From Acephala macrosclerotiorum (Eukaryota; Ascomycota; Leotiomycetes; Helotiales; Mollisiaceae): a stretch of DNA of 59,526 nt. Positions 59,227 through 59,526 of the stretch are shown in pieces (position 1 is the stretch's first letter; each line of letters starts with the position of its first letter). Location of the stretch: the NCBI GenBank assembly GCA_014904845.1, contig MU119511.1, positions 1 through 59,526 on the forward strand, in the 5' to 3' direction. Made by a program: the position numbers and the translations under genes. Under the pieces are notes generated by a model. The model searched no databases. It saw nothing but the letters and a program-made list of their open reading frames with translations, and was not told the DNA's origin.

Positions 59227-59526
59227 AATAGAATTTAATTAAAACACAACGGTTTATTTATAAAAACATATAAAACTTGATACTAATTACTTTTGAAACG
59301 TAAGAAATGTTTTAATATAAATAAAATTTAATATTATAAATTATTTGATTTTATAAATAATAAAATATATTTAATTTTTTAAATTTTATTAATCAATTAA
59401 AAAAGATTTATAAATAAAAACAAATTTTATTTTAACTTATATTATTATATAGAATTTAGTCTCTTTTACAAATGAAAAAACGGTTGCGGAGATTATTTTT
59501 GATCATTTTATATAATATTAAAATTT
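59227..59526. repeat. Third AT-rich block (start)
   Basis: Composition drops abruptly to mostly A/T at about 59225. It still contains some CpA (AAACACAACGG, AACATATAAAACTT), so it is less completely mutated than the other two blocks. No gene seen; it continues beyond the window. Confidence 0.75.

Noticed and set aside
31180..59230. Frameshifts as sequencing error
   Set aside because: Intact multi-exon genes in the same island (ammonium transporter, permease, PDI-like, P4H-like, Zn2Cys6) sum to whole codons without correction, and lesions cluster in particular genes, several as transitions rather than homopolymer indels.
1..59526. tRNA, rRNA or CRISPR features
   Set aside because: No cloverleaf with a GTTCRANNC T-loop in a suitable context, no conserved rRNA stretch and no spaced direct repeats of CRISPR type were found by eye; CRISPR is not expected in a fungus.

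Overview
The window reads as nuclear DNA of a filamentous ascomycete (Pezizomycotina). Genes carry short introns of about 41-60 bp with GTANGT-like donors and CTAAC/CTGAC-like branch sites, and the gene families are typical fungal ones: an RTA1-type membrane protein, a Zn2Cys6 factor, a Mep/Amt permease, and an ankyrin protein with a fungal STAND-type N-terminus. The genome is sharply bipartite. Very AT-rich, gene-free blocks (about 1-18,860; 24,040-31,190; 59,230-end) alternate with GC-balanced gene islands (18,860-24,040 and 31,190-59,230). The AT blocks look like transposon debris consumed by repeat-induced point mutation (RIP). A helotialean (Leotiomycetes) source would fit, but that is inference only.

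AT blocks: the few cytosines left lie mostly in CpG. Inside the first block are three copies of one transposon end (one inverted, two direct), a partly spared satellite of about 205 bp period (8,640-9,560), a 17-copy TTTAT microsatellite, a 65-nt poly-T run and a pair of adjacent palindromes. The second block holds a palindrome of roughly 1.45 kb with arms of about 630-665 bp.

Island 1 (18.9-24.0 kb): a 5'-truncated, unmutated Tc1-family DD34E transposase; a RING-like/ankyrin fragment and a divergent J-domain-like gene separated by an 18-bp minisatellite; an intact four-exon RTA1-like gene; and a nearly perfect 47-bp-arm hairpin.

Island 2 (31.2-59.2 kb) mixes intact and broken genes. Intact: Zn2Cys6 factor, class I glutamine amidotransferase-like protein, ammonium transporter, F-box protein, PDI-like ER protein, prolyl-4-hydroxylase-like protein, ankyrin protein and amino-acid/GABA-type permease. 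Broken: secreted beta-mannanase, FAD-dependent amine-oxidase-like enzyme, short-chain dehydrogenase, multicopper oxidase and F-box/LRR-like relics. Several lesions are of the CpA-to-TpA type expected of RIP. The intact multi-exon models sum exactly to whole codons, which argues against base-calling error as the cause of the frameshifts.

The most interesting arrangement is the head-to-head pair at 44.9-47.7 kb. A PDI-like protein that lacks any visible CxxC site and ends in HDEM is divergent from a secreted prolyl-4-hydroxylase catalytic-subunit-like protein with no ER-retention signal. This recalls the animal collagen prolyl 4-hydroxylase, in which PDI is the non-catalytic, ER-retaining beta subunit. 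Whether the fungal pair forms such a complex is inference.
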